A stretch of 27,868 nt of DNA from the NCBI GenBank assembly GCA_016763355.1, contig JAESTY010000229.1, positions 1-27,868 of the forward strand, written 5' to 3'. Every line of letters begins with the position of its first letter. Positions within the stretch are counted from its first letter, which is position 1. The translations under genes were made by a program, and so were the position numbers. The notes under the pieces were generated by a model, which saw nothing but the letters and a program-made list of their open reading frames with translations, had not been told where the DNA came from and made no database searches. This DNA is from Immundisolibacteraceae bacterium (GTDB taxonomy: Bacteria; Pseudomonadota; Gammaproteobacteria; Immundisolibacterales; Immundisolibacteraceae). Positions 1-9,209 of the stretch are shown here, one piece after another.

Positions 1-833
1 GAAAAAGACTGGCCATATTTCCAGGCGGATATTGCCGCCGGTGTCGGCTGATAGTCCGTTGGACTCCACATGGAGACTGAATGGTGAGGCCCATAGACCC
101 GGGCCGAAGTCGGCACAATGGTTTCTGTATTACGGGCCGCATCAGGCACCGATACGCCATGCAAAGTAGCCGCATGATAAGCCTCATGAAAAGCATCCAT
201 CGACGCTTTCCAGTTACTTTTTACGCGGGCACTATAGCGGGCAATATGAGAAAAATTTTCAAACGGATAATCTTCCATATCATCCGCCAGTTTGCCTAAA
301 AACTCTCGCAGGCTCTGAGTGGGCTCGGCCTGAAAATGGACAAACTGAAAGCCATTCCAGCTGTCCAGAGTAACCTCAAGCAGGCCCAGTTCAGCTCGGT
401 CAATATCAGGAAAATACTCTTCTCCCATCAAGGGTCTCAAGCTGCCATCCAGATTGTAAGTCCAGCCATGAAATGGACAGACCAGCACATGGCTATTTCC
501 GCACTGAAAGTTTTCAGATTCCGAGATGTCACGCCGAACCAGTTTCATCGCCCGATGACGACAAATATTATGGAAGGCTCTAACCTGACCATCTTTACCG
601 CGAGTCACAATCAGCTCGCTATTCCAGATTTCCATCGGACAGATGATGTAATCACCCGGATTGGGGATATGATCATCCCGACAGACTTCTATCCAGGCAC
701 GCTTAAATATTTGCTCGCGCTCACCTTCAAAAAACTCTGCAGACACATAGGGCTCTACTGAAATTGGCCCTGTGCCCATCTCTGGCATTGGCGTTGCCAT
801 CTTCATATCATGCTTACTTACTGGTGCGACCAT
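1..833 (-). CDS. Rieske 2Fe-2S ring-hydroxylating oxygenase alpha subunit (3' end beyond window)
   Basis: The visible 277 residues cover the Rieske domain and the start of the catalytic domain of an aromatic-ring-hydroxylating dioxygenase large subunit. The Rieske cluster ligands are clear: C91-x-H93 and C119-P-F-H122. Further on, NWKASMDAFHEAYH (207-220) followed by H225 gives the mononuclear iron pattern, with H220 and H225 as likely ligands. The family couples a reductase/ferredoxin electron supply to O2 activation. The substrate cannot be read from this part. The ATG is preceded by AGGAG at a suitable distance, which fixes the start. The frame runs off the left edge of the window. It is separated from kdsB upstream by 143 nt, so it probably has its own promoter. 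No reductase or beta subunit is visible in the window. Confidence 0.9.
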   Translation of the reverse strand, partial: MVAPVSKHDMKMATPMPEMGTGPISVEPYVSAEFFEGEREQIFKRAWIEVCRDDHIPNPGDYIICPMEIWNSELIVTRGKDGQVRAFHNICRHRAMKLVRRDISESENFQCGNSHVLVCPFHGWTYNLDGSLRPLMGEEYFPDIDRAELGLLEVTLDSWNGFQFVHFQAEPTQSLREFLGKLADDMEDYPFENFSHIARYSARVKSNWKASMDAFHEAYHAATLHGVSVPDAARNTETIVPTSARVYGPHHSVSMWSPTDYQPTPAAISAWKYGQSF

Positions 834-976
834 CAGCTCCCTCTCCTGAACCTGGCGTGAAATTCCATATTAAGTAAAATATTTTCTGTAGAGACTAATA
901 GAACCCTCGACCCCATTCAAGGCCGATTAAAACACCACTCGCGCTGACGATAAAACAAGTTCGAAACAAATCTCTG

Positions 977-1732
977 CTATTCGGCCAGCGCTCGCACCTG
1001 ATCCAGGTCTGCCTGCGTATCCACACCAATTGGTGAAGGTTCACAGGCCTGAGCGACCATCACAGTGGCGCCGTTCCAAAGCGCCCTAAGCTGTTCTAAT
1101 GCCTCTATCTGTTCAAGCTCAGCCGGAGGCCAGGAGACAAATTCCTGCAAAAACTGCGCTCGGTAAGCATAAATACCGATGTGGCGCTGCCAGAGCGAAC
1201 TCTTAATAAGTTGTTCAGATTCAACCGGGCCACTGCGAGGCGATGGAATGTTAGCGCGACTAAAGTAAAGCGCCTTACCGAGGCGATCAGTCACCACCTG
1301 CACAAGATTCGGGTCAGACAACTGAACAGGGTCTGTAACAGGCTCGGAGAGTGTCGCCATTTGGGCTGTCGGATTATCTGCCAACAACTGGGCAACCTGG
1401 CTTATCAGCGCCGGCGGTATTAACGGCTCATCGCCCTGCACATTAACAATCACTTCATCGTCAGCAAAGTTCAACGTTCTAGCGACTTCTGCGAGCCGAT
1501 CCGTACCCGACAGATGGTCACTGCGGGTCATCACCACTTCGGCGTCGAATTTAGCAGCCGCCTGTTCAATACGAACATCGTCGGTAGCAATAACCACTCG
1601 ACCAGCCTTGCTCGCGATCGACTGCTGCCAAACCCATTGAAACATCGGCTTGCCAGCAATCAGTTTAAGCGGTTTACCAGGTAACCGGGTTGATCCGTAG
1701 CGAACAGGAATGACCACAGTAAATTCAGTCAC
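977..1732 (-). CDS. kdsB: 3-deoxy-manno-octulosonate cytidylyltransferase
   Basis: KdsB activates Kdo with CTP to CMP-Kdo in the cytoplasm, the donor for the inner core of lipopolysaccharide. The 251-residue product matches the family length. It opens with the nucleotidyltransferase signature VIPVRYGSTRLPGKPL (residues 7-22). It also has the VIATDD segment, HLSGTDRLAE and VNVQGDEPLIPP, all typical of KdsB. The start is GTG with AGAGGT upstream; no ATG is better placed. It is the last gene of the lpxK-Trm112-kdsB run, an arrangement common in gammaproteobacteria, which links Kdo activation with the substrate-making steps of lipid A. No defect seen. Confidence 0.96.
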   Translation of the reverse strand: MTEFTVVIPVRYGSTRLPGKPLKLIAGKPMFQWVWQQSIASKAGRVVIATDDVRIEQAAAKFDAEVVMTRSDHLSGTDRLAEVARTLNFADDEVIVNVQGDEPLIPPALISQVAQLLADNPTAQMATLSEPVTDPVQLSDPNLVQVVTDRLGKALYFSRANIPSPRSGPVESEQLIKSSLWQRHIGIYAYRAQFLQEFVSWPPAELEQIEALEQLRALWNGATVMVAQACEPSPIGVDTQADLDQVRALAE

Positions 1733-1764
1733 CTGTCTTGTACCTCTAAACGATAAAGGTTCAA

Positions 1765-1953
1765 TTAACTGCGTACCTCTTCATCCGCCGCCAATGAACG
1801 CGCCTCATCTTCGAGCATCACCGGAATGTCTTCTCTAATCGGGTAGGCCAGCCTGTCCACTTTACAGATCAGCTCCTGGGCCGGCTTATCGTAGTGCAGC
1901 GGGCCCTTACACAATGGACAGGCAAGTATTTCCAACAGGGTCGTATCAACCAT
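1765..1953 (-). CDS. Trm112-family (UPF0434) small zinc-ribbon-like protein
   Basis: A 62-residue protein of the Trm112/UPF0434 (YcaR) family. It has a CPLC pair (residues 12-15), a third Cys (C30), and the family C-terminal block LAYPIREDIPVML (39-51). In eukaryotes and archaea Trm112 activates methyltransferases. The bacterial role is not settled, but the gene sits with great regularity between lpxK and kdsB, as here. Its ATG overlaps the lpxK stop by 8 nt (ATGGTTGA), and GGAGAG lies a short way upstream, so translational coupling to lpxK is likely. Confidence 0.9.
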   Translation of the reverse strand: MVDTTLLEILACPLCKGPLHYDKPAQELICKVDRLAYPIREDIPVMLEDEARSLAADEEVRS

Positions 1954-2974
1954 TTTTTCGACTCTCCAAAATATTAACTAACTTCTGGTCCAGCTTATCG
2001 GCGATAACCACCGAAAACCGTAACGCCCAGCAATTATCATTGACGTGGTGACGACATTTAACCGCATCTTTTTCGGTAATTACTACCGGCAACTGATCAC
2101 CAAAATCCAGCGCTTCGCGAGGTAACGACTGATGATCCCCGTAAGCATGTTCGATAACTTCCATGCCGAGCCGCCTGAGGGAAGAGAAAAAACTCTCCGC
2201 ATCGGCGATCGCAGTAACCCCATGGACCTGAGTACCTGTGAAAATTTCTGGTGGCTGAGCTGGCCGGTCGCCATTAACCGGTACTAACTCATGATCTGCG
2301 AATTTCATCGGGTATTCTCGGCCTCGGGCGCGGCCTTTGACGACGATAAAATCGCACTGATCAAGACGGGAGACTGACTCCCTCAGGGGGCCTGCTGGTA
2401 GTAACCAGCCATTACCAAAACGCCGGCGGCCATCAACCATGCCGATTTCAAGATCTCGCTGAAGTGCATAATGCTGCAAGCCATCGTCAGCAATAATTAG
2501 ATCGCAACCTGCCTGATTGATCAGCGCTTGGGCCCCCCGAACCCTGACTGGATCAACCACCACAGGGCAGCCAGTGCGCAGCGCCAGCAGGATCGGTTCG
2601 TCACCAACAACCTTGGGGTCTGAATCCACCCGTACCTGTTGAGGCCAGTAGGTAGCACCACCACCATATCCACGACTGATGATGCCAGGACGATAACCGT
2701 GGGCGAGGAATAGCTCTGCCAACCAAATAACGAAGGGCGTTTTACCACTGCCACCAACCGTAACATTACCCACCACGATAACGGGTTCAGTCATAACCGT
2801 ACTTTGCAACCAGCCTTTTCGATAGCTCAGAGCCCGAAGTTTAGTGACGACACTAAAAACCAGGCTTAACGGTGTTAACAATATCTGCCAGGGCTGAATC
2901 GACTGGTACCAAATCCGATTAACGAACCGATCTAGCCAACTTCTTAAACCTGATTGGCCGCTCATCGACGACAC
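1946..2974 (-). CDS. lpxK: tetraacyldisaccharide 4'-kinase
   Basis: LpxK phosphorylates the 4' position of the tetraacyl-disaccharide precursor to make lipid IVA at the inner face of the cytoplasmic membrane. The 342-residue protein has a hydrophobic N-terminal anchor (about 30-45) and the characteristic P-loop VGNVTVGGSGKTP (68-80; GGSGKT 74-79). The switch-like block DLIIADDGLQHYALQRDLEI is also typical of LpxK. I list the GTG start at 2974. An in-frame ATG at 2965 is equally possible, because the AAGG upstream is rather close to the GTG and rather far from the ATG. It follows msbA by 6 nt, so kinase and exporter of the same lipid are co-transcribed. Confidence 0.95.
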   Translation of the reverse strand: MSSMSGQSGLRSWLDRFVNRIWYQSIQPWQILLTPLSLVFSVVTKLRALSYRKGWLQSTVMTEPVIVVGNVTVGGSGKTPFVIWLAELFLAHGYRPGIISRGYGGGATYWPQQVRVDSDPKVVGDEPILLALRTGCPVVVDPVRVRGAQALINQAGCDLIIADDGLQHYALQRDLEIGMVDGRRRFGNGWLLPAGPLRESVSRLDQCDFIVVKGRARGREYPMKFADHELVPVNGDRPAQPPEIFTGTQVHGVTAIADAESFFSSLRRLGMEVIEHAYGDHQSLPREALDFGDQLPVVITEKDAVKCRHHVNDNCWALRFSVVIADKLDQKLVNILESRKNG

Positions 2975-2980
2975 GGACCT

Positions 2981-4795
2981 TCAGATTGCAATTTTAGTTT
3001 CATTAAATTGCATTCGATGTAACTCCGCGTATCCACCCTGAAGCGCAAGTAGTTCGGCATGGCTGCCGCTTTCAACAATACTGCCATCTCGAACCAACAA
3101 AATTAAATCTGCATTCTCAATAGTGGAAAGGCGATGGGCGATCACCAGGGTTGTGCGATCTGCCATCAGTCCCTCGAGGGCACCTTGAATAGCCCGCTCA
3201 GACTCAGTATCCAGACTGGAGGTAGCCTCATCGAGAATCAAAATAGGAGCATCTTTTAATAACGCTCGAGCAATGGCGATACGTTGACGCTGGCCCCCCG
3301 AAAGCAGCACGCCGTTATCTCCGATTAAGGTATCCAGTCCATCGGTTAACCTGTCGATAAACTCCCAGGCGTTTGCCATCCGTGCGGCGTCTTCAATCCT
3401 CTCGCGAGATACGTCGCCGCCGCCGTAGGCGATGTTGTTGGAGATAGTATCGTTGAACAACACCACATTCTGATCAACCAGCGAAATTTGCTGACGCAGT
3501 GCATTCAGAGTCAACTGCCGACTATCAACTCCACCTATTCGAATTACACCCTCGTCGGTTTCATAAAAACGCGGCAGCAGACTAACCAGGGTCGATTTGC
3601 CGCCACCAGAGCGACCAACGATGGCAATAGTTTGCCCAGCTTCGGCCTTAAAACTGACCGACTGAAGCACGACTCGCGGACTACTTTCATAGCTGAAAGT
3701 AACCTTGTCGAATTCGACTGTGCGTGGCGGCTCAGTAAACACCTGTGTGCCGCGATCTTGCTCCGGAAACTGATCGAGTAACCCAAAGACACTCACCGAT
3801 GCGGTCAACCCTCTTTGCACGACGGAATTCATTTTGGTAAGTTTTTTTATCGGTCCCTGCATCATCATCATCGCCATGATGAAAGACATAAAACCACCAG
3901 CGGTCATCTGTTCGGTTTTCGCAAAGGTCGCTGCTGCATAGACTGACCCGGCCAGCGCTAACGCCAAAATAATCTGCACCAAATTACTGCCAATGGTATC
4001 TACAGAAACCCATTTCATATGCAAGTGACGATTCCGCTCGCTAACCTTCTCGAAGGCAGATGATTCCCGGCTTTCATTGGTGAAAATTTTAGTTATCAAG
4101 TGTCCGCTAATAACCTCTTCGGTGGACTGAGTAATACTGCCCATCGAGTTTTGAATATGCTGGCTCAAACCGCGGTAACGTTTATTGAGCCGACTAATAA
4201 TGAAAACAATTGACGGGCCGACTGCCAAAAAAATAATCGCCAGCTTCCAGTTCAGCCAGGCCATCCAACTAAGTAGCCCCACCACGGTTATCGAATCACG
4301 GGTTAAAACAGTGACCGCCTCAGTCGCTGCCTTAGCGACCTGCTCAACGTCGTAAGTGACCTTCGAGATCAGTTTGCCCGAAGCATTCAGATCATAAAAA
4401 CGTGCTGGCAGCCGCAGCAGATGATCAAACATCTCTGTACGTAACTGGCGAATCACCTTGCGGGCAATCCACTCCATTGAGTATTTAGAACCGAAATCAA
4501 CCACCAGCCGAAACAGGGCCAAACCCAATATCGCTAGCGGAATAATTATGATGATTTCGGGATCTTTTTCAACAAAACTACCATCAATCAATGGCTTCAT
4601 TAATGCAGCAAAACCAGTATTGGTAAGACCCATTCCGATTAGTGCAGTAATGGCGATCAGAAATACTCGCCAATGCGGCACTGCATAGTGCAGCAGCCGC
4701 TTATACACCCCCAGGTAGTCGGGCCCTTCCTGGGTTACCGGTCCAGGCACGCTATCTTTGTGCAAATCAATTCCTGATGTAATCGGATCACTCAC
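2981..4795 (-). CDS. msbA: lipid A export ATP-binding/permease protein MsbA
   Basis: A 604-residue half-size ABC exporter with fused membrane and ATPase parts, the expected MsbA architecture. The N-terminal half (about 35-330) holds hydrophobic segments of a type-IV exporter fold. The C-terminal half has Walker A GRSGGGKST (394-402), the Q-loop region, signature LSGGQ (498-502), Walker B ILILDE (518-523) and the H-loop VIAHRLS. MsbA flips core-lipid A across the inner membrane. Assignment to MsbA rather than another exporter rests on sequence character plus its position directly upstream of lpxK. The start overlaps the end of exbD by 8 nt. Confidence 0.94.
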   Translation of the reverse strand: MSDPITSGIDLHKDSVPGPVTQEGPDYLGVYKRLLHYAVPHWRVFLIAITALIGMGLTNTGFAALMKPLIDGSFVEKDPEIIIIIPLAILGLALFRLVVDFGSKYSMEWIARKVIRQLRTEMFDHLLRLPARFYDLNASGKLISKVTYDVEQVAKAATEAVTVLTRDSITVVGLLSWMAWLNWKLAIIFLAVGPSIVFIISRLNKRYRGLSQHIQNSMGSITQSTEEVISGHLITKIFTNESRESSAFEKVSERNRHLHMKWVSVDTIGSNLVQIILALALAGSVYAAATFAKTEQMTAGGFMSFIMAMMMMQGPIKKLTKMNSVVQRGLTASVSVFGLLDQFPEQDRGTQVFTEPPRTVEFDKVTFSYESSPRVVLQSVSFKAEAGQTIAIVGRSGGGKSTLVSLLPRFYETDEGVIRIGGVDSRQLTLNALRQQISLVDQNVVLFNDTISNNIAYGGGDVSRERIEDAARMANAWEFIDRLTDGLDTLIGDNGVLLSGGQRQRIAIARALLKDAPILILDEATSSLDTESERAIQGALEGLMADRTTLVIAHRLSTIENADLILLVRDGSIVESGSHAELLALQGGYAELHRMQFNETKIAI

Positions 4796-5228
4796 CGCTA
4801 TGAGTTCGCTCGGCGGTAAAACTAATTTTAAGATAATTTAACTGGCGTGCTGCCTCCAGCAATTTAACCACCGCGCCATGACTGGCATTTCGATCTGCCG
4901 CTATCACCACGGCGGGTTCTTTATTACCGCCGGCTGCCAGTTTTAGAAACTGTTTAAGGACGTCGATATTGGCAGCGGCTGCGCCCCCCTCAGCAACCAA
5001 CCTGCCATCGATGTGATAAAGCCCATCAGCACTGACTACCACATCGATAGCCTGGGCGATCACGCCAGCCTCAGCCGACGATTCCGGCAACACCAGCGCT
5101 AGTTGGGCTTCATCTTTAAAGGTGCTGGAAACCATAAAAAAAATCAGCAACAAAAACACGACATCGATCAATGGCGTGAGTTCAATAGCCAATTCGCCCT
5201 CGTCGATCGCATGAGAACGAAAATTCAT
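4788..5228 (-). CDS. exbD: ExbD/TolR-family proton-motive-force transducer subunit
   Basis: A 146-residue protein with the ExbD/TolR layout: a short cytoplasmic N-terminus, one transmembrane helix (about 17-36) and a periplasmic domain. The helix carries the conserved aspartate D22 in the context LTPLIDVVFLLLIFF; this residue is needed for proton coupling in the family. With ExbB it forms an inner-membrane motor that usually energises TonB. In this locus type (between comEC and msbA/lpxK) the partner is not known, and no tonB is present in the window. It is translationally coupled to both neighbours: ATGA overlap with exbB and an 8-nt overlap with msbA. Confidence 0.92.
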   Translation of the reverse strand: MNFRSHAIDEGELAIELTPLIDVVFLLLIFFMVSSTFKDEAQLALVLPESSAEAGVIAQAIDVVVSADGLYHIDGRLVAEGGAAAANIDVLKQFLKLAAGGNKEPAVVIAADRNASHGAVVKLLEAARQLNYLKISFTAERTHSGE

Positions 5229-5845
5229 CGATCCAGGTCTACCCGCTCGCCGTGGATAACCTCGACCATGCGTATCGCCTCCTGCTCCATATCAAGTACC
5301 AGTTCATTGACCCGGCCTCGGAAATAACGATAAAAAAACAGCGCCGGGATCGCGACGACTAAACCAGCCGCAGTAGTCGTCAATGCCTGAGAAATACCTC
5401 CAGATAAAACCGCCGGATCGCCAACACCCTGCTCGGTGATGACCGCAAATACTTTGATCATGCCGACCACGGTCCCAAGCAGACCTAGCAGCGGCGTTAT
5501 CGACGCAATGGTGCCAAGGGTATTCAAAAATCGTTCTAGTTCTAACACCACATGACGGCCAGTTTCTTCGATACTCTCTTTCATCAACTCACGACTCAGT
5601 TCCATATTACTGAGTCCTGCGGCCAGCACCCGACCCAGTGGAGAATGATCTCGAAGTGCTCGAATACGATCACTATTAAGTTGATCATCCTGATGCCAGC
5701 GCCGAATCCGTCCGATCAGAAAGTCAGGATTAATTTTCTGCTGTTGCAATGCCCAGAAACGCTCAATCACAATGGCTAGTGCAACCACCGAACAAAGCAA
5801 TATTGGCGCCATCAACCAGCCACCCGATTTAACCAATTCGATCAA
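5225..5845 (-). CDS. exbB: ExbB/TolQ/MotA-family proton channel subunit
   Basis: A 206-residue membrane protein of the MotA/TolQ/ExbB family. It has an N-terminal helix (about 9-28), then a cytoplasmic domain. Two further helices follow, the first carrying TLGTIASITPLLGLLGTVVGM (about 110-130) and the second GGISQALTTTAAGLVVAIPA (about 149-168), where the family lines the proton path with small and hydroxyl residues. It pairs with the ExbD gene immediately downstream. The start is a TTG: no ATG or GTG lies near, and the ribosome-binding site is weak. It is the first gene of the exbBD-msbA-lpxK-kdsB run, with a possible promoter just upstream. Confidence 0.92.
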   Translation of the reverse strand: MIELVKSGGWLMAPILLCSVVALAIVIERFWALQQQKINPDFLIGRIRRWHQDDQLNSDRIRALRDHSPLGRVLAAGLSNMELSRELMKESIEETGRHVVLELERFLNTLGTIASITPLLGLLGTVVGMIKVFAVITEQGVGDPAVLSGGISQALTTTAAGLVVAIPALFFYRYFRGRVNELVLDMEQEAIRMVEVIHGERVDLDR

Positions 5846-5887
5846 AGTAAACCCACAAAGTTAATGAATTATTCTGGTTATTTTCTA

Positions 5888-5915
5888 GTTATCCAAAAAT
5901 CGCCGTAACAATCAA
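5888..5915 (-). promoter_or_regulatory. possible sigma-70 promoter for exbB operon
   Basis: On the minus strand TTGATT and GATAAC are separated by 16 nt, each matching four of six consensus bases. They lie about 40 nt upstream of the exbB TTG in an AT-rich gap. This is weak evidence, found by eye only. Confidence 0.25.
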
Positions 5916-6012
5916 ATTTTGACTAGCGCGAGATCAGTATTCAGCAACCGCAAACTGGACATCCTAATCCAGCCAAAGTCTATCATAACGCGCAAGTAAA
6001 CCGCGCTAGATC

Positions 6013-8496
6013 TCAGTGCCAATAACGCTCCAACGCAGATTGATAGGTCTGCCAGCTTACTAATCCAGTAAGATCAAATTCCATCGTCACCGCCCCCTGG
6101 TCTGCGGTGTTTACAAGGGCTATACCCGCGGTTTGATATCGACCTACTGTTAGCGGGTGCGGGTGATTAAACCGGTTGGCATAGCCACTCGAAACCACCG
6201 CTAACTCAGGCCGAATCAAACTCAGAAAAAAATCGCTCGATGAATATCGGCTACCGTGATGGGGAACCAGCAGAACCTCGGCCTGAAGTTTATTTAGCTG
6301 ACTGTTCTGTCCTAAAAACCTCACCAGCCGCTGCTCGGCCGCGCTGCTAATATCCCCGGTTAGCAGTAAGCCGTTATCACCGCCAATACGCAATACCGAC
6401 GAGCGATCATTATCGCTCGTCCCAGCAACTGCGGGTTGATGGATAAACTCGAACAAGACCCCATCCCATAACCATGTTCGACCACTCGCGCAGATCATTG
6501 GTTTTGGCCAGTCAGCGCTGATATCGGCGCCGACTAGAAGCTGTTCAACGGTTCCGCTACATAAATTTTTAACAGGCAAACTAGCCAATAACCCGACAAG
6601 GCCTCCCGAATGGTCGCTATCTCCGTGGGAGATAATCAGTTCGTCGATCTGGCTTCGCCCCTGGCGCCGAATCAGCGGTTTAATCAGGTCACGACCACTA
6701 TCAAAGCGATCACTAAATCTCGAACCAGTATCGTAGACCAGCGTGTGATTTCTGGTCGTGACTATCACCGACAGTCCCTGCCCAACATCGATAACCTGAG
6801 CTCTGAATTGGCCGGGTGTTTGCACCGCGCTGAAGGTTCGACCGAAGTCTTTAGTCATCAACACCAGAGGCAACATGCAGCCAATACCCAACCAGCGCGC
6901 AGGGAACCCCTTAGGCGCGGTTAACCAAAAGCCACCAACTACCGCAATCATGACCACGACTACCGATCCCACTACGGGTACCGGCACCATTAACGATTCC
7001 AGCATCTGGCCTTTATCCACCAGCCATTGCAACCACTGCCAGAGTTGATCCATTAACCCAGCGGCTAGCCAGAGCAATGTGCCTGCGACCGTTTCAGAAA
7101 CCCCCATTAACAGGGTTCCTAGTAAAGCCAACGGCAAAACCATCAACGTGACCACTGGAATAGCGATCAGATTCGCCGGCAGTGCCACCCAGGAAACCTG
7201 ATCAAAGAAAAACAACCCAAGCGGTAGTAAACCGAGCCAAAGTACAAACTGAAGCTGCGCTAGTCGTCCAACGCCTGTTACCGCTGTTTTTACATAGACA
7301 AACCAATGCCGTAAAAACGCCTGGAAAGCACCGATATCCTGGCCAACAACCGCCATGGCTGTATCTGGCTTCGTTCTCAACCGGCCTAACACCGCCCACC
7401 AGATCAGCAACAAGGCGCCAAACGATAACCAGAAACCGGGCTGCAACACCGCCATTGGGTGCCAGGCCAACACCAGCACCAATGCCAGCAGATAACTACG
7501 GCGACTGACGATTTCTCGCCGGAGTAGCACACTAACGACAACCACTGTGAACATAATCAGCGAGCGCTGCGCGGGTACCGCAAAACCGGAAAGCAAGGCG
7601 TAACCAAGTGCTCCGAGCCAGCCTGAAATTGCGCCGACCATCGGAGCAGGCACCCTCAATAGCCAACGACTTTGAAGCCGCCAGACACGACTGCCAAGCC
7701 ACCAGCAGAAGGCGCCAACCAGACCAATATGTAATCCTGAAATTGCTAGCAGATGACTGGTGCCACTAGCTCTAATTAGCTGCCATTGTTGATCATTTAT
7801 CTGGCGTCGTTCTCCCAGCGCCAATGCAGCAATGATTGCAGTTTGAGCATGGCCGTATAACAAATGATTTAGCTGGCCCAACAATCGATCGCGAAACCCA
7901 GCTAACGACCAACTTTCTGACCCTAATCGTATCGGTGCAGGCGAATCAATCACATAGCCGGTTGCGCCAACGCCCTGTAGCGCTAACCAACGGGAATAAT
8001 CAAATAGCCCCGGGTTGGCAAAGCCATGAGATCGCTTTAATCGTGTATCAAAGCGCCAATGCTGACCTGGGCTGACAGTAACAGAAGGCAAATACCAGGT
8101 AAGCCGTAACCTGGTGGTGCCAGGGTGGGCTTTAACTTCAGATTCAGATAGGGAACATTCAAGCTCACTTGCTAATAAAGTAAAACGAACCAATTTAGTA
8201 TTTTGCAGACTAACTTGCTCGACGCTTCCCTGTACAATACAGCGGCTCCGATTCAAGGCCGAATCGAGCGTGCCGCTGACAACCTTATCGGCGTCCCAGC
8301 TCGCCCACCATAGACCCAGCAGAAATGCCAGCATTCCAGCAGTTGTCAGCTTTAACTTTGCTCCCGAAGCTAACCAGACAGATCCGCAAACACTTAGGGT
8401 CAGCGCCAGGCCAACCAGAACCTGACCACGAGGGAACGGCGCAGCCAGTTGCTGTTGGGCGGCAATGCCAGCCAACCAGCCTAGTGCCAAGATCAA
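6013..8496 (-). CDS. comEC: ComEC/Rec2 DNA-uptake channel protein
   Basis: An 827-residue polytopic inner-membrane protein that moves single-stranded DNA into the cytoplasm during natural transformation. The N-terminal part has the DUF4131-type domain. The middle holds the competence domain with many hydrophobic helices and the family block TSHLLAISGLHIGLV. The C-terminal third is a metallo-beta-lactamase-like domain with HGDSDHSGG (624-632), LLTGD (711-715) and VPHHGS (about 745-750), as in full-length Gram-negative ComEC. The start is TTG at 8496 or TTG at 8490; the frame contains no upstream ATG before a stop, and no clear ribosome-binding site decides. It is divergent from the DUF2062 gene. 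The same neighbourhood is known in Pseudomonas. No other competence gene is seen here. Confidence 0.93.
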   Translation of the reverse strand: MILALGWLAGIAAQQQLAAPFPRGQVLVGLALTLSVCGSVWLASGAKLKLTTAGMLAFLLGLWWASWDADKVVSGTLDSALNRSRCIVQGSVEQVSLQNTKLVRFTLLASELECSLSESEVKAHPGTTRLRLTWYLPSVTVSPGQHWRFDTRLKRSHGFANPGLFDYSRWLALQGVGATGYVIDSPAPIRLGSESWSLAGFRDRLLGQLNHLLYGHAQTAIIAALALGERRQINDQQWQLIRASGTSHLLAISGLHIGLVGAFCWWLGSRVWRLQSRWLLRVPAPMVGAISGWLGALGYALLSGFAVPAQRSLIMFTVVVVSVLLRREIVSRRSYLLALVLVLAWHPMAVLQPGFWLSFGALLLIWWAVLGRLRTKPDTAMAVVGQDIGAFQAFLRHWFVYVKTAVTGVGRLAQLQFVLWLGLLPLGLFFFDQVSWVALPANLIAIPVVTLMVLPLALLGTLLMGVSETVAGTLLWLAAGLMDQLWQWLQWLVDKGQMLESLMVPVPVVGSVVVVMIAVVGGFWLTAPKGFPARWLGIGCMLPLVLMTKDFGRTFSAVQTPGQFRAQVIDVGQGLSVIVTTRNHTLVYDTGSRFSDRFDSGRDLIKPLIRRQGRSQIDELIISHGDSDHSGGLVGLLASLPVKNLCSGTVEQLLVGADISADWPKPMICASGRTWLWDGVLFEFIHQPAVAGTSDNDRSSVLRIGGDNGLLLTGDISSAAEQRLVRFLGQNSQLNKLQAEVLLVPHHGSRYSSSDFFLSLIRPELAVVSSGYANRFNHPHPLTVGRYQTAGIALVNTADQGAVTMEFDLTGLVSWQTYQSALERYWH

Positions 8497-8575
8497 ATCT
8501 AGATACGTCTTTACTGGCCCATCCCCCGCATAATCGTGCCGCCATACTAACTCGGTTTAACAGTGGGCAGCGGCA

Positions 8576-9097
8576 ATGAAAAACCGGCTAAAGAAGTGGC
8601 TACCGAATCGCGAAGTCATACTGCGCCAGCGAGCACTGCGGGCGATAGCCCATCTACTTGAAGATGAAAATCTCTGGCACTTCAATCGCCGTTCGGTACC
8701 GATCGGCGGCGCTGTAGGCGTATTCCTGGGTTTCATGCCGATTCTTGGGCAGATGCCAGTCGCAGCCATTCTTGCCTTGCTGTTTAGAGGCAATATGGCA
8801 ATTGCACTCGCTTTTACCTGGATTAGTAACCCGGTAACTGCGCTACCAATATTCAGCGGCTGTTACGGACTAGGACGTTTACTAGTCAGTCATCAGGGGC
8901 CAGCGCAACAATTTCAATTCACGCTGGAATGGTTACTGAACAACCTGTTACCGCTTGGCGTTGGTTGCCTGGTAGCAGGCCTTAGTGCTGCATTAATCAC
9001 TTTCGTATTGCTGAATCAGCTTTGGAAAGAAGATATTCGCCGTCGCTGGCAACGTCGGGGCCTGAAACGCAATCATTCTAAAACCGGCAAAGAATAA
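8576..9097 (+). CDS. DUF2062 domain membrane protein
   Basis: A 173-residue protein matching the DUF2062 family, whose function is unknown. After a basic N-terminus it has FNRRSVPIGGAVGVFLGFMP (about 40-59), then hydrophobic helices around PVAAILALLF and a block WISNPVTALPIFSGCYGLG, both typical of the family. A last helix near 118-148 is followed by a very basic tail (KEDIRRRWQRRGLKRNH), which suggests a cytoplasmic C-terminus. It is divergent from comEC with a 79-nt gap and convergent with lolD. The ribosome-binding site is weak. Confidence 0.88.
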   Translation: MKNRLKKWLPNREVILRQRALRAIAHLLEDENLWHFNRRSVPIGGAVGVFLGFMPILGQMPVAAILALLFRGNMAIALAFTWISNPVTALPIFSGCYGLGRLLVSHQGPAQQFQFTLEWLLNNLLPLGVGCLVAGLSAALITFVLLNQLWKEDIRRRWQRRGLKRNHSKTGKE

Positions 9098-9129
9098 TTT
9101 ACTGCTGATTGGCTTTAGTGCTGATTAAT

Positions 9130-9169
9130 TCAATCCAGGTCAATCCAGGTCAATCCAGGTCAATCCAGT
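9130..9169. repeat. four tandem copies of a 10-bp unit
   Basis: The unit TCAATCCAGG occurs three times perfectly, and a fourth copy differs at its last base (T for G). It lies in the 112-nt gap between the convergent DUF2062 and lolD genes, so it does not affect a protein. The 10-bp period is close to one helical turn. It has no dyad symmetry and does not look like a terminator. Confidence 0.95.
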
Positions 9170-9209
9170 TGAATAGCTGACCAGAACCATCCCCAGAACA
9201 TTTCACCGG

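Noticed and set aside
81..761. Plus-strand open frames of 72 and 141 codons
   Set aside because: They are antisense to the Rieske oxygenase, whose cluster ligands and start are clear on the minus strand.
834..976. Promoter for the Rieske gene
   Set aside because: An AT-rich stretch with TAATAT exists, but no acceptable minus-35 at normal spacing was found.
9130..9169. Possible CRISPR-like array
   Set aside because: The units are 10 bp and directly adjacent, with no spacers and no cas genes.
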